Shown here piece by piece: positions 1-12,800 of a stretch of DNA of 64,000 bases. The notes below the pieces were generated by a model. That model was not told the DNA's origin. It did not search any database and saw only the letters and a program-made list of their open reading frames with translations. Positions within the stretch are counted from its first letter, which is position 1. Every line of letters starts with the position of its first letter. Source of the DNA: Prostheceraeus crozeri (lineage: Eukaryota > Platyhelminthes > Polycladida > Euryleptidae); assembly GCA_907163375.1 (NCBI GenBank), contig CAJQUW010000896.1, forward strand, positions 62,001 to 126,000, written 5' to 3'. Made by a program: the position numbers and the translations under genes.

Positions 1-4
1 TGCG

Positions 5-239
5 CCCTGTTCCTGGCACCACAATGAAAAATCCCGCTGGACACATCTGCTATTGTTGAATGAACAAACCAGGAAGATGATGTCATGATGCACACTTAGA
101 GCTATGCCTGATCCAGACGTGATCGTGGAGAGTGTGCTTCGTTAGTCTTGGTGATCTTCGTGCCGCGTTAGCATTTCGAGGACTTGGTTTGATTCCCGTC
201 AATTCCAAGCCATCTTTCACGGTGGTGCCAGGAACAGGG
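5..239. repeat. Widely spaced inverted repeat at the window edge
   Basis: An 18 bp perfect inverted repeat: positions 5-22 (ccctgttcctggcaccac) are the reverse complement of 222-239, with about 200 bp between. The enclosed stretch looks less AT-rich than its surroundings and is open on the minus strand for 65 codons (83-280), but I do not recognise the peptide. It may be a small terminal-inverted-repeat element or part of one cut by the window edge. Confidence 0.4.
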
Positions 240-2995
240 AGCACAGACATTTTTTCGATCTCGTGTAAAGCCAGAGGCATTGTATTGCGTACTCATTGAA
301 ATTGACTGCACGCTTAAAAATGTGTTTTGTGGGATGTCTGATGAATATTTATAATGTTTCCAATATATTTGGAAATGAAAATTTGTTGACCTCATTCCAT
401 TGGAAAGCATGCAGAAGCATGTGAGCAAAATACAAAATAGCGTACGGTCAGCTTCGATGAGAAATAATATGATTAGGAAGGAGAGGATGATAACCAAAAC
501 GATTTGTAGCTGTCTTCTGAATTTCTTCTATTAAGTGAACTTATTTATTGACTTATAACTCTGAGCTGCACTTTCGCAGTAGCTTGATGTCAGTGCCAAT
601 GATAGTTTGTTTCTGTCGTTATTTCTGATGCGCTGAAAATCCAGCAATATAATGATGGATACTTTCATCACGTGAATTCACACACACATAGTTCACAAGT
701 TTACGCCGACGTCTTTCATACTTCAATCGATTTTTATAATTATCAATTACAATTTCTAATTTTAGTTCTTGAAAGTTCAACGTAAGATTGATATTGAGCA
801 TAGATTGATAGGAGATTGATATTACATTCGATATCAGAATATATGATTTTATTGGAATTTGAAAAATAAAAAGGCATGTTTTCTCCATGATCACGCTATC
901 TCTCGCGTGAAGATGCAACAAGAATGGCATCCGATTTGATAAATGAAGTAAGAAAGTCATAAAATGAACGAAGTAAATGTCAGACACCGATTCTTTGATG
1001 TAATAAAGGCGTAAATATCCGTGTGCGTGTAAAGCGTTGTAAGTCATACATTACTGATGAGATTAAACAGTAGTAGCAGGATTTTACATTATTTAGAGAG
1101 AGAAGGAAATATTACTTCTTGCAACAGAGTGGTAATCAACTTTTGACTTTTGATTTGCATACCCAGTGATTCTTGCATACCGTCAATGTAATTATGCAGT
1201 GTGGCGCAAGATATGATTTCGAACTTTTACAGAGCAAACAATAAGAGCCAAAAAGTGCTCTGTTTGAACATAATGTTTGTGTCGAATATATTAATTTTAA
1301 TTCCAATTTGAATTTTGCAGTCTACTTTTGAGATTGATAGATTGATTTCATAGCAGATTCCTTTTTGAGTCGATTTCATGTGAACTTCCAGATGTATGCT
1401 GATTAAAATTTGAATCATCGAGATTATAATCAGTAATTCCGCCATTTGTAATAACATATTCAAATGCTTCATTATACTTCATGATAGACCCTACAATTAA
1501 AGACAGCGATAAAAGATGCCTCATCAAATAAGCAACTTCTTTGAATTACAATGAAATGTACTTATTTCCAACTTCCTGAAATGCTGGCACATTTTTGTAT
1601 TTTTGCATTCATTTCATGATCTATGATTATCATTTTATGCATCAATCCTTCAACTTATAGTTGCCTCAGTTTCCTTGTTTCCTTCAACTTAGTTCAATCC
1701 GTACGTGTGTAAAAACTTGGAAGTTGTTTAGGACGCAGATGATTTATGGTAGCACTCAAAGTTGTTCCTGATCATTGTCAGCAATCAATCAGCTATCAAG
1801 TGTGCAATTGCTTGAGAATGGCCTACAATGCAAACCGAAAGATCTCGCGCTGAAAAAGAATCGCTCAAAAAAGGAATAATGAATATTCAATTCCCTTTGT
1901 TTTAAATCAATTAGTCAGATATTTTTTCATGAAGTTATCAGGCTATTGATTATTATTGAAACATCAATCGCGCATATCTCCTGACGCGTCTCAATCTACC
2001 TCTTATTTAAAGTGACATATTCAGCATCGATGCTGTGAATTCAATTCAGCCTACAGTTGATGGAAGTTCGAGTCATATCTTAATGTTTCCATCGGGCTCA
2101 TTCACATCTGCGTCGTCGTTGTTGTCATATTTGCGTTGATAAGGGAAAATTATTCATTTTTGGACTTCTTGTCGTGATGATACAAGTTTGAAATGTATGT
2201 AAACAGAATTTATGCTACTTTTTGTGATACTCCTTCTCTTTTTACATTTGTTTCCGAACTCACGTCTTCGACCTCAACACGATATCTTTCAGAGACATCA
2301 TTCACACAGTGAGTTTCAGCTGTAACTCTGTATTCAGCAATCTTTTCAAATGTTCTCAACGGCAGTGCACTTGAGGCTTGTATCAACAGAAGTATCATCT
2401 CAATTTCTTTTTTCTCGTACAAATTATGTGATGTTGCACGAAGCCATACGTCGTCTTTCCATACAAACTTCCATTTTTCAACGGATGTATATTTCAGTTA
2501 TATTCGGAGTAATTTTCATTGCAATTGCGGCGTTAAAGAATCTCTTCCTATTAATCGGACTATGTTTTTGCTATTGAGTTGTAAACTGATTCCTGAGATC
2601 TTCCATAGATCTTTTACGTGGCTATGATGCAACTCTGTAGATCACATCGAAGGCTCAAAGACCTTATCCTAGCACATTAATTCAAATAGCAGGATCACCT
2701 AACAAAGATGATGAACAAGAAATATCTTGAATATTTTTGCTTTGATAAAAATCAATCTCCATGTCAATTGTGACATTACGCAGATGAATACCTTATTCTT
2801 TGCAAGGCTGGAAAATTATCTAGAAGGATTTTATTTGAATCAACATTTGCTGATGTTCATTTTAGAGTTGAAGTATGTTCTAGCAACTACAATGCACGAT
2901 AGAATACACGAGGATAAATCTGTATGAAATGAAGCTTTGGCGCTACCACTCCCTCAAGTTTTTTTTGAAAATCAAATAGACAAGATAGTAATAAT
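240..2995. other. Intron sequence upstream of the first RyR exon, nothing recognised
   Basis: AT-rich sequence with no exon that fits the RyR protein and no mobile element I could identify. A 70-codon minus-strand frame at 2210-2422 has a charged, protein-like composition but no supporting signal, so it is not called as a gene. Confidence 0.5.
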
Positions 2996-3049
2996 TTAGG
3001 CCATCATCAGAAACAGATGATGATCCAACTGCTTCTGATGATGGCCTAA
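2996..3049. repeat. Perfect 17 bp hairpin
   Basis: The arms ttaggccatcatcagaa (2996-3012) and its exact reverse complement (3033-3049) flank a 20-base loop. It lies in the intron about 650 bp before the first RyR exon. It is probably the remnant of a small foldback element. A resemblance to a hammerhead core was considered and rejected. The next 650 bases up to the exon hold nothing else recognisable. Confidence 0.6.
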
Positions 3050-3700
3050 GAGGAGGCCCAAATTAATAAAGTATAAAAAATTGTTACCATCTTATCTACT
3101 TGGTTTCCTTAGAAAAACTGAAAGAAAATGATAAACCAAGGTCTCCTCAACACTACTCCCACACTTGGACGCTGCTGACATTGACTTGAAATGTGTCGTT
3201 ATTAAACGGCAAGTCTTGATGTCGATCCCACCAACTTCAAATGACAATTTTGGGGCTGGACATCTGTACCAAAAGATCGTTAGGTCAAGCACTGAACCAC
3301 TGGCAACAGAGACCACGTGAAAATGTATTTGTTTGCTTTCACAGATTCACATTACGAAAATTCCATTCATGTTAGCCTAACACTGTCTCAACTTCTGCAC
3401 GGCATCTGGCTGAGTAGACTTCATGATTTTATCATCTGTTGTCTATTCTCATTATTTTTCGCTTTGTTTTTAATGGAACGGATGTTAAGTTGCCATTGTC
3501 GATCTTGCTTAAATGGGTGGAAGGATTGATCGGTTTTCGGAGAAGCAATGAATTCGGATCTCAAATTGCTATTTCAAATCAATCTTGAGCATTAACTTGA
3601 AGTGACTTGTAGCCTTAAGATCGCAATACGACCGAACTGCAGAGAAAATTCATTACATGCTTCAGTGGAGACATGTATTAGAAATATCTCTTCTTTGTAG

Positions 3701-3848
3701 ATGGAATCGCCTCATGGATATACGCCAACTCCGAGAGATCTTCGAAATATCAGTTTAACCAGAGACGTTCTCACCATGTCGGAGAAATTGGCTGAAAACG
3801 CTCACAATTGTTGGGCGAAACGGAAGCAGGAAGACTTAGAAGATTTGG
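3701..3848 (+). CDS. RyR: RyR exon 1 of window: start of the last RyR repeat
   Basis: The acceptor is ttctttgtag just before 3701; the donor is GTAAGA at 3849. The frame opens in phase 0 with [11 protein letters not shown] and ends one base into a Gly codon (phase 1), so the ATG is an internal Met, not a start. The peptide carries the RyR-repeat signature: GYTPTPRDL, then [20 protein letters not shown], then [10 protein letters not shown]. In vertebrate RyRs the regulatory phosphorylation loop sits just before this GY(T/S/N)P motif, so that loop should lie in the previous exon, outside the window. Residues 1-49 of the 615-residue partial product. Confidence 0.95.
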
Positions 3849-6800
3849 GTAAGAAATTGTCTCATGAACTGAATGTCCAAATCTATATGTAAATGTATTT
3901 ATCACAGCTCAATGACTCTGTCTGGGTTTGTGAGGAATAAACTAGATTCTATTCTGCATGGAATGTAGGGTAGTCACCGATGATGTAAAATAATTCATTA
4001 AGAGTCCCCCTAGTTTTAAAATGGGAACATACCTGAATAGGTACCATTTCATCCAATATTATGAGGAATCATCAGCCGAACTAATATCCGCAGAATCAAT
4101 GTAACTCCCTATTCAATTTGCAACTTATACTTGTACGAGTATTAAAGTTGGCATCTTCAATTAGCATACTATGTGAATTTCCTCTGGAATTTATGGAAAA
4201 ACACATTGACACTTTGCTGATATTTCTAGTGCTGTAGTTGATAATTTATATATGCTACTTTTGAAAACACGATTTCAACTTTGAATGAACTCTATTTAGA
4301 GCACAGATTTAATTCAAACGGCAGATCATGGACTACAATTTTGAGTAAATTCCGTAAATAAGTCAAAAATTATGTTATATCTGATAATTCGTTCAAAAAT
4401 TGGATAAAAATAAAGTGGGTAAAGGGAAGGGACATCAAGATTTTCTAAATGTTGTGGTAATGAAGAAATCTTAAATCTTGATTAATTCTTGACTTATTCT
4501 TGATCTCACAACTTATTCCTTAGCACGTCTAGTTAAAAAGACATTCTGATAGCTTTTGACCGAATCAAAATTCCATAATCTAGCACATGAATGTTTTTTA
4601 TCTTCCGGTTAATAGGTCACTAATACAGTGTGGCGCATAGCAAAATTCTGTCATCTGATCAAAAATCATGAGATGTTTTGAAAAAATGTTCATTTTTGAC
4701 CCTCACAATCGCAATCGTCTGTATTTTTCCTCGACCAAGACGTTGGCGATGAAATTATTTGGTCATATCAATAGTTGTTCTAAGTTTTGGTATAGCGGTG
4801 TTACTGAATGTAGATGCAAATATCTTAGGGCCTTATTGCTGGTGCAGGAAATGTGTTTCTACCGGGAATATTTATTAATGAGACTGAAGATTTTATATCA
4901 GATTTCGAGGCTGAGGGCAATTGCTACGGGTCAAGTGCTAGGGTTGCTATGGTTCAGCACTGCAAGAACTCCACTACAAAACATGAATCATAAGTACTGG
5001 GAAACTAGGCCAGTAAAATATAGATCTTGTTTTTCATTTTTTTACTCACCGTGTATCCGCTTGGGGCTACTATAGTCCGTGCGACAGATGCGTGTAGATC
5101 ACAAATTTTTGTAGCAGTTGTCATGAAAATATCTTGACAACGTCATTTACTTATTTTGAGGCATGTCTTTTGTGTGATCTGACGGTGCATTATTTCATTC
5201 ATTCAAATAGATTCTAGGTGGTCATTTAAGCTTCGCAGCAGTGGCCATTGGTCGGATTTCTGTCTTTGGCTAAATGGTTAGCATCTCCTCTGAAAGTGCC
5301 ATCACGTAATAGGAAGTTTGAGCAAAGAATTGGCCAAACAAAGCGCTGCCCTTTTAAGAAGCAACTCTACAGTAGATGAGGACGTACCAAATTCCATTCA
5401 TGGTGCGAAACTACATGAGCATTAGCATCATAGTTATCTTACGTCCCCCTGTAAACAACGTGGATGCTAGATGGCCTATCTCTATGCTGTTATAGTGGGC
5501 TCGAGTCACGTAGAATAGATTTAAGCAATTGGAAAATAATATTCAAGCAAATGTTGTCCCAATGAGGGACTTACAGCGTAGGCTGTCTGCTGCAAATAAT
5601 AGAATTCCAACATATAATGTACGAAAAAATAGGCTCATTTGTCACGAATTCTTTATTCTCTTGGCCACGCTGCGTCTCATAGAGATTCTACTGCAGAACT
5701 GAATATGACAACGATGCATTGTCACTTAAGGTTAAACATTCATCAGCAAAATGTTAAAGAGCGACTTACTGACACTGATGACGTCACAATACCGTGGTTA
5801 GAAATGAAATGACAGAAAATGGCAACGATATGACACTCGTGAAATTAAAGGATGGCAAGCAAAGTTAAAGTAAAGATAAGTTAAAAACAAACTCTTTCTG
5901 TAAACAGAGAGTTGGACGGTAAAAGTGAATGGCAGTCGCCTCAGTAGTTAAGCTTGCCACAGCCTAAACACGACCCTTGCATCGCCGAGTAGGAGAACAT
6001 GTCCCAAAATGGCTGCGCGAGAATGGTACAAGAAGAACAGCATCATCATCCATCACCCGTCATCTCATTGATTGTAATTTGAGTAATCATCGATTTTCTA
6101 TCATAAGACGATGCTCTGGCAAGCTTGAGCTTGCAACTACTGAGGCGACTGCCATTCACTTTTACCGTCCAACGCTCTGTTTGCAGAAGGAGTTTGTTTT
6201 TAACTTATCTTTACTTTAACTTTGCTTGCCATCCTTTAATTTCACGAGTGTCATATCGTTGCCATTTTCTGTCATTTCATTTCTTAAGTGACAATGCATC
6301 GTTGTCATATTCAGTTCTGCAGTAGAATCTCTATGAGACGCAGCGTGGCCAAGAGAATAAAGAATTCGTGACAAATGAGCCTATTTTTTCGTACATTATA
6401 TCAACTTGCGCATACGAAGAAGAAATTCCAACATACATTTTCAATGAGATCTGGTGCTCGGAATAAGGTATCAAACATGTTTAAATGGCTCATGGTCTAT
6501 TCAATGTGCCTCCAGTAATGAAAAGTTATATCTCATAACAATGACAAACTATGAGTTAATGGAAGCATTTTATGCAACCGAAATCTTACTAATGTTACAA
6601 TTCTCATAAATTCTCATCTCTCAGATCTTAATGCAACCAATATTCATTAACTTCAGACTCCAATGCTCATAAACTTCGACACAATAAGCCCCATGTGTGT
6701 TCTCTCAGAAACCGTTCGGTGCTTCCACGTCTGACCTTGAACTCTAATTGTTGTGATTCTTGACTGATCGTTGTACATCATCTTAGCGCGTCCACGAAAT

Positions 6801-9800
6801 GTCGCAAGAAATTTCATAGACATAGGTTTGTCATTCATTTTGATAATTCCAACGATAATGGCTTCGGCTGGAAATAATGTCAGCCCTTGTGAGAGTACTT
6901 CCGTAACCCTTTTCTCTGCTTCAGGAATTTGATAAATTGTTTGTCCTAACCAAGAATGTCAAAATATAGGAAAGTTAAGTCTCTTTGGATTCATGGATAC
7001 AATTTGAATATCTCACTTCCTTTTCTGCACAATCTACGAGATTAAAGTGTCAGTCAAGATATCTTCTCACTTCTCCTATTAAAGAGATTTGCTGAGAAGC
7101 TGCGGGACTTTTCGAATAATTGATATTTTAAAATTCTACTTGCGTTTTTCTCCTCTCTAAGTGTTTCCATTATATGATTGCCTTATTTGTAATCGACAAG
7201 GAGCATGCACCGCTTCGATTTTAATTAGAAAATGCCAATTTGTGAGACTGAAAATAATGATTGTTTCTTTAACTTGATCTCACATAGTTGAAAAGTGACA
7301 TTTTAGCTGTCATAATGTCATCCTAAATAACAGTCGGTGATTTTTGTATTATTAGAATTCCCGCAGACGACGGAATGATTTAGAAAATCTACTTCCAACG
7401 TTGATAATTTTCGATGAATAATCTTCAAAGAGGTAGTGATGCGTTTATAGACTAGTAGAATTCCGATGCATTTTATTAAGGTTAAATTCCGAATTAGAGT
7501 TTTTTTTCAAATAGATGCATGGTTCCGGAGATAGACGTGTGAGGGGTTCATCAGTTGTGATTACTAAATCGTTGTCATTTTGGTGGCTTCACATTTTAAT
7601 GAAAAACTTCCAAATCATTCATCATTTCGAGTTGCATATGAAGTAATCATAACTATCATAACTATCATACTCATAACTATCGACAATGAAGCCACAATTA
7701 ACCTACCACATTTATGCATGAGTTGTATAAGCCCAAGCTCGAAGAATTTTTATAATTGGATTTTAAAACATTTCTTGCTTTTTCACTGTTTAGATTGCTC
7801 TCTATCATCACCAGTAAGATCTCGAATGATGGTTCTTTTCTTTTATACATAAATAGTAGGGCCGTGTGCTGGCCGCACCTGCTCGCACTGGTGCATCGAA
7901 CGGTACACCGAAAAGTTCAAAAAGTTACACTGAAGTTCTTACTGAGATACAGTCCCTTGCAAAAGTTTAGAATCAGAATTAATTAATTATTTTATCAGAT
8001 TAAGTTCACACATTTTACCATTTTTAGACACAACGCTTTCCCGTTTGATCGAAGTGACTCAGCAAATCAAGATAGCTTCCTATGCCATTAACAGAAGAGA
8101 CTTTCAGTCATCATAGTTGCTAAGTAACGGCATAGATATCTTTCATGACACTATAATTCATCCATACACACACTGTCTGCATAGTTTCGAAACATTTGTT
8201 ATCGTCGTCTCATCTGTTATGGGTAAACGCAACTCGGTTTCTCCTACTATTCGTGCACAGGCATTTGTACTTTATGAGAATGGTTTGACTCAACGAGAAA
8301 TTGCTGAACAACTGAAGATCAGTCAAAAAGATGTTCACGTCGCTATCAAGAAGCATGAGTCGACAAATGGCAGATTCTGCGATGCACCGAGGTCTGGGAG
8401 GCCACGAGCCACAACGAAACGCGATGAAAGATATCTGAAATTAGCCGTGCAACGAAATCCTTCTGTTAGCCTCCCTGTATTGGTCCAAGGACTGAAAGCG
8501 ACTGGTACAACCACAAGCACAAGTACTCTCAGTCGACGTCTTTCTAAGGAAATGGGCCTCAGAAGTTATCGCCCAGCACACAAACCGAGATTAACGGTGT
8601 CTATGGTTAAGAAGAGACTTGCCTTTGCGAGAAAGTATGCTCACTGGACTGCTGAACAGTGGGACACTGTGATGTGGACCGATGAGTGCTCCATCGAACA
8701 GTTTGGTTCCCGTCAGTTAGCAGTCCGTCGTCCGACTTCACAACGATACAACCCCAGATATGTGGTCCAAACAATGAAACACCCAGTCAAGCAAATGATT
8801 TGGGGCTCTATCAGCTCTCAAGGAAGAGGTGGTCTATTCTTCCTTCCTAAAGGGAAAACCATGAATGCGTCAACGTACCTCGATCTGTTGAAAGAGAAAT
8901 TGAGTACACACATGACAATTCATTCCACAGGTATTCTAATGCATGATGGTGCGCCTTGCCATCGAGCAAAAGTAGTCTCTCAGTGGCTTGATTCAGAAGA
9001 TATCACGGTGCTGGAATGGCCCGGCAATTCACCTGATTGCAATCCAATAGAAAATGCATGGAACAAATTGAAGTCCGAAGTTGCTGCCATGAAGCCTCGT
9101 TCTCTTGATCACTTGAAAGAATGCATCAAGCTTGCTTGGACGACGAAAATAACACCCGAATATTGTCGCCGACTCGTGCATTCCATGCCTTCCCGCTTGG
9201 CTTCAATTATTGAAGCAAGGGGACAACACACCAAATATTGATAAAGTGAGTGACAATTGACACTATCCTTCATAGACATCCTATTTTCTAGACAGTCTGG
9301 CATTTTAAATCAGGAAAATATTGAGACGCATTTGTTATAATTTGAATAAAAGCCTTTTTTGGAAAAATGGATTTTGATTCTAAACTTTTGCAAGGGACTG
9401 TACAGGCGAATGATAATTTTTGAGCGTTCTAGATTGCCGTGTAGTAGTCAATAAAGACTTCAAAAACGTGAACGTAGAGTTTCTTAATGGATGTTTATAT
9501 TTTCTAGAATTCAATGCAAATGTAGTCCCAGAAAACTTTTAATTGTGCCAAAGAATTTGAAACAGATTTACATCGTCCCCTTTAAATTTGATTTTACCAA
9601 TCCTTGCATACTTAACCCATGTCTTTATGATAGCTCTGATGGAATTCTTTAAGAGTGGATGAAAACAGAAGTCATCTAGATGTGCAACAAAAATTGGAAA
9701 AAATTACAATGACTGCATCACTAAGTAAGTAGCGGACAAAACGTCGAGTGAATTGATTCCTTCAAAATTAAAGATATAGATAGATGATATTCCAAAATTC

Positions 9801-12800
9801 TGAGTTCGCGTGAATTGAAATTTCGTGGCCTAAAATGATTCATCATGAACATGAATTATCTAATGTTCGTCACTTTTAGAAAGTTGGATAGTGAACTGAG
9901 CCACCATTAATTTGGTGAGTCAAATAGACTTCGCGTATTGTGATCTCAGTTGGTTGTCATTATTTGATCATAACTTCGACGATTGGGCTATGATATTCAT
10001 CGTACCATACAGAGACCTGCCTCTTCCCCCATGTGTCACCACTTTTACTCTCTTCAGGTGGGGCCGCTCATCATCAACTCGTTCCTTATGACATTCTGAC
10101 AGAACGAGAGAAGAATAAGTACCGCAAGTTGGCATTGGAATTATTGAAATATCTACAAACTGAAGGATTCCGGGTCTCATCTTCCCACTTGGCAAACGCT
10201 GATGATATCGATGGTGCGGACTCGGATTCTAATTCTCCTTCAAATGCCGGAGCGATAGGACAGGGAGGCAGCTTCCGGAGCACTGAGCGAAGATTTGCGT
10301 ATCGTTTGTTAGTCAAATTGCTTGACTACATGGAGAGAGTTGTGGTGTGTGTGAAACAGAGCCGTCCCAGCGATCGGTACGCGAGAAGTCGTTCCTTTGC
10401 ACAGGTGAGATATTTGGATAAAAGTTCAAGCCGACAGGTAATTCTCCTCACAGATAATTCAATCATAGAGGCAATCAGATTTAGTGACCACTAATGTGAA
10501 GCTTTGGCATTTGTAAGAAAGGAATCATTATTTAGAAATATTATGAATCAATCAGCCACATTCTGGACCCATGCTTGGTTTTGAGCATGATGAAATTGGC
10601 AGTATAGGAGAAAGTCTAACTCCATGTAGCCATCATAATGTCTTGGTAGTTGAAGCTCCAGATGTCCGCTCTGGAACTCTGTATCCATCTTTTGACAACT
10701 TCGATGCATCGGTCCATTCTTTGGTCCGGTATAAGATGGAGCAATAAGAATGATAGTGGGAGCCATAAATGCCGATGATATCGGCGTGTGTGTGCATGAT
10801 TAATAATTATGAGACACAAAATGTTGTCAGCAACGATGTCATAAATAAACGGGCCAAATACTGATCCTTACGGGTGTCCAGATGTTGATGATTTTACTTA
10901 CAAGGACTGTAAATGATCAGATTGAGATCCGTCATGCAGGTAGAAACTAGAGAGACACCGGTGCAGTCTTGTATACGAAAGAATGAAGTTCAGTGGTTGA
11001 CACAGTCGAAGGCTTATGACAAATCTACTATATTAAGAAGACGAATGAAACCTTCGTCAGTTTAGGATAGGACATCGAACACAATTCTGAGCATAGTTGT
11101 TTGGATGGAATGATGCTTGGACTAATGTTTGGACAATATTGCATTTAGAGATATATTCTAATGTATACCGGTAAATCATGGCGATTCCCGCATGTAATTG
11201 TGATTTTTCTTTAGAGTTTTATATGTATCTTTCAACGCCTCCAAATATGATCGATATCTTGCATGACTTATAAAATTTAAGCAAATGTATTGAAGCACTA
11301 CATGTTAAAATTCAGATGGCAGATGAGCCGATTAATTTATCCAATCGAGAACAAGTGTGATGGTTTTGCATTGTCCAAGCAGAGGAAATCTCAGAAGTAA
11401 GAAAATAATTTTGATATGACAGATTTGCTTCGCTGCCAGAATCAAGATGAATCAAGTGTATGTACTACTCTATCTGATAAAAAATCCAACCGACGTGTTT
11501 TATATTGGTAGGCCAACTGATTCTATATTTCAAGATCGTAGTTCCAACTAAAACAAAGAATAAGTTATCGGGAGTCGTATTATATTCGGATGTTATTTGG
11601 ATTCCATCAAATACGCAACCGCCAGATTTAACCGCGAACAGTCAATCCACAAATCCTCGTTGAGCAACCAACAAACCCGCATTGATCAATAGTTTAAAGT
11701 AAACAGAAGAATAACTATCTCAGCTGATGAATTTATTTCATCAGAGGAGGACCTAGAGATATTTTATGCGTTCATAATTGAAACAATTTCCTCTTGTCGA
11801 ACTTTAGGAAGTTTTCTTGATAGACCAAATTTGCGAAAATTACGATAATATCCATAACTTTGCTGTTCCAAAATAACGATTTTTGCTACATGCCTTCTAC
11901 GGTGTTTTTTTCATGACAATACTGAGCAATTTCCACCATAATTTGTTTTTTTTCGTGAAAGTACTAATCTTAATTGATTCAGCAAATCTGTCTAAGATGC
12001 TAACTATTTAAAATGGATGTGTGGTAATCAACAAATCTGCAGGCCAATGATGCAATCCAATCCGCACTCACAGATGTCTGATAGTATTGATCCGCAACCT
12101 TGACTGTCTCTCACCGCAGCTGCATGGTCAGCATTTATTGGCTGTATCACCACACCGTGAAGTTTCCGGAAGGATAAATGATACAATTAGCTACGCCCGC
12201 TTACGTTCAATGTCAGTTAACTTCACGAACTGCTTGCTCAAGAAATTGAGTCCATATGTCAATCTCGAAAGCTATTACTGATAATCGGTGGCTCATTGAC
12301 CGCCTACGATGATAATAACAACAACGATAATGGGAAATCAGTGATAAAATGTGAAAAATGATGTCACTCTTAACAACTTTCAATTTGTCATTAATGCCGA
12401 ACATTCGATTTAAACAGACTGAGCTTTTACAAACAAATGCAATCTCAAGCTGCTATGGCAGAAAAATTGCCAGATAAGCCTGGGAACTTTGAAAATCCTT
12501 TTAGTTCGCCTACTCCCTTGATAGTGAAGTAATTCAATTCGTCATTTTGGCTGCTGAATGAAATTCACTTGGCAATGCGTTGTTTTGTGTGTCTGTAGAA
12601 TTGAAAGAAGGCAATGTCATTTCGAGTAAATATCAACTTCAGTCTTTCTTTTTCGTGAAGTAGAAATTTAATAAGTTATCCAAGTTCAGTTTCAGCACGC
12701 CTTATGTTTAGCGCATGTTAAGTATAAGCATAAGATAACTTTGCTGGTAATTAATCGTCAACTGCTGACATTCACAAAAAAATAGAAAAAAATCTTCAAT

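Noticed and set aside
2210-2422. 70-codon minus-strand frame with charged composition as a small gene
   Set aside because: No homologue, splice signal or promoter seen; frames of this length are frequent by chance here.
3033-3060. ctgatgatggcc...ggcccaaa as a hammerhead ribozyme core
   Set aside because: The required GAAA is CAAA here, and stems I and III with a cleavage site could not be laid out; the match is explained by the perfect hairpin.
4668-5075. 135-codon + frame as a gene
   Set aside because: No recognisable motif, odd composition, and no splice or homology support.
8117-8218. 34-codon N-terminal extension of the Tc1 transposase
   Set aside because: The ATG at 8219 gives the family's usual 340 residues; the extension does not look like a transposase N-terminus.
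10405-10494. Extension of RyR exon 2 past the GTGAGA donor
   Set aside because: The read-through residues have no counterpart in RyRs, and exon 3 continues the protein in phase from 10404.
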